DNA from: Streptomyces speibonae | GTDB taxonomy: Bacteria > Actinomycetota > Actinomycetes > Streptomycetales > Streptomycetaceae | Assembly: GCA_000715605.1 (NCBI GenBank) | Contig: KL568601.1 | Coordinates: 96,566 to 103,607, forward strand | Reading direction: 5' to 3' | Length of the DNA: 7,042 nt | Shown: positions 6,753 to 7,042 of the stretch, piece by piece | How positions within the stretch are numbered: the stretch's first letter is position 1 | How the letters are laid out: every line of letters starts with the position of its first letter | The notes under the pieces: generated by a model | What the model was told of the DNA's origin: nothing | The model's database searches: none | The model's input: the letters and a program-made list of their open reading frames with translations, nothing else | Made by a program: the position numbers and the translations under genes

Positions 6753-7023
6753 GGGACTCTCCCAGGTACTGCTCGGCGTGGCCGGCGATCAGATCGAGGA
6801 CGGCGCTGATGTCGGCCGTCGTGGTCTCGGGGTTGAGCAGGGTGAACTTCAGGTAGTGGCGGCCCGCCACCTTGGTGCCCGCGACCACCGCGTCACCGGA
6901 GGCGAACAGGGCCTTGCGGGCGTAGAGGTTGGCGCGGTCGATCTCGGCGGGGTCGGTGACGGCGGCCGGGATCCAGCGGAAGACCAGGGTGGACAGCCGC
7001 GGCTCGACCACGACGTCCAAGAG
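6736..7023 (-). CDS. desA: Lysine decarboxylase DesA, C-terminal end only (PLP-dependent, group II)
   Basis: Only the last 95 or so codons are present. The gene is cut by the end of the assembled sequence, not by a biological break. DesA removes CO2 from L-lysine to make cadaverine, the first committed step of desferrioxamine synthesis. The fragment shows the small C-terminal domain of group II PLP decarboxylases: STLVFRWIP, then [19 protein letters not shown], then a terminal helix ending SLDRAC before TGA at 6736-6738. The PLP lysine and the core domain lie beyond the window, as does the promoter, where a DmdR-type iron box would be expected. Codons read beyond 7023 (giving MYKRQ or MCIRDS) are adapter and do not belong to the protein. 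The family call rests on this short tail plus position upstream of desB. Confidence 0.88.
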   Translation of the reverse strand, partial: LLDVVVEPRLSTLVFRWIPAAVTDPAEIDRANLYARKALFASGDAVVAGTKVAGRHYLKFTLLNPETTTADISAVLDLIAGHAEQYLGESLDRAC

Positions 7024-7042
7024 CTGTCTCTTATACACATCT
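7024..7042. other. Tn5/Nextera mosaic-end adapter left at the contig end (not genomic)
   Basis: The terminal 19 bases CTGTCTCTTATACACATCT are exactly the Tn5 transposase mosaic-end sequence used in Nextera library preparation. On the minus strand they read AGATGTGTATAAGAGACAG, whose translations MCIRDS and MYKRQ are typical artefact N-termini. Genomic sequence therefore ends at 7023. No copy is seen at the left edge. Confidence 0.97.

Noticed and set aside
3119..7023. A new siderophore system or a variant des cluster
   Set aside because: Gene order, lengths and motifs are those of the known desABCD pathway; nothing in the visible genes suggests altered chemistry.
7024..7038. A complete small gene starting MYKRQ (or MCIRDS) at the right edge
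   Set aside because: These residues are translated adapter sequence; only the part from 7023 leftwards is desA.

Overview
The window reads as high-GC actinobacterial chromosome, almost certainly Streptomyces: G/C-rich third codon positions, GTG and TTG starts, overlapping ATGA stop/start junctions, and a gene order that I recognise as the Streptomyces desferrioxamine (des) locus next to a secreted beta-N-acetylhexosaminidase. It is not a complete locus. The left edge cuts a gene, and the right edge is an assembly boundary, because the last 19 bases are Tn5/Nextera transposase mosaic-end adapter rather than genomic DNA.

Layout, left to right. 1-205 (minus) is the N-terminal part of a DUF4429-family protein. 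279-1205 (minus) is the C-terminal ~308 codons of a type-B carboxylesterase, starting abruptly at the nucleophile elbow. About 1206-1304 (minus) is a decayed second copy of the DUF4429 gene start, with its ATG changed to GCG, fused in frame to the esterase remnant. 1429-3048 (plus) is an intact secreted GH20 hexosaminidase. A perfect 14-bp-stem hairpin at 3069-3107 lies between this gene and the convergent des operon. 3119-7023 (minus) is desD, desC, desB and the 3' end of desA, transcribed in the order A-B-C-D with every junction overlapping.

How the genes work together. DesA decarboxylates lysine to cadaverine, DesB N-hydroxylates it, DesC acylates the hydroxylamine, and DesD condenses the hydroxamate units into desferrioxamines, all in the cytosol. 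The hexosaminidase is exported and releases GlcNAc from chitin oligosaccharides. Its upstream region holds a sequence resembling the GlcNAc-responsive DasR operator (dre).

The least ordinary part is 171-1350. The start region of the DUF4429 gene, including its upstream dre-like sequence, occurs twice as an imperfect direct repeat (171-249 and 1270-1347, about 80% identical by hand alignment) that brackets the broken esterase. The simplest reading is that two DUF4429 paralogues flanked an esterase, and a deletion fused the start of the second paralogue to the middle of the esterase. I do not see a wholly new system. The des genes and the hexosaminidase are known families with intact active-site motifs.
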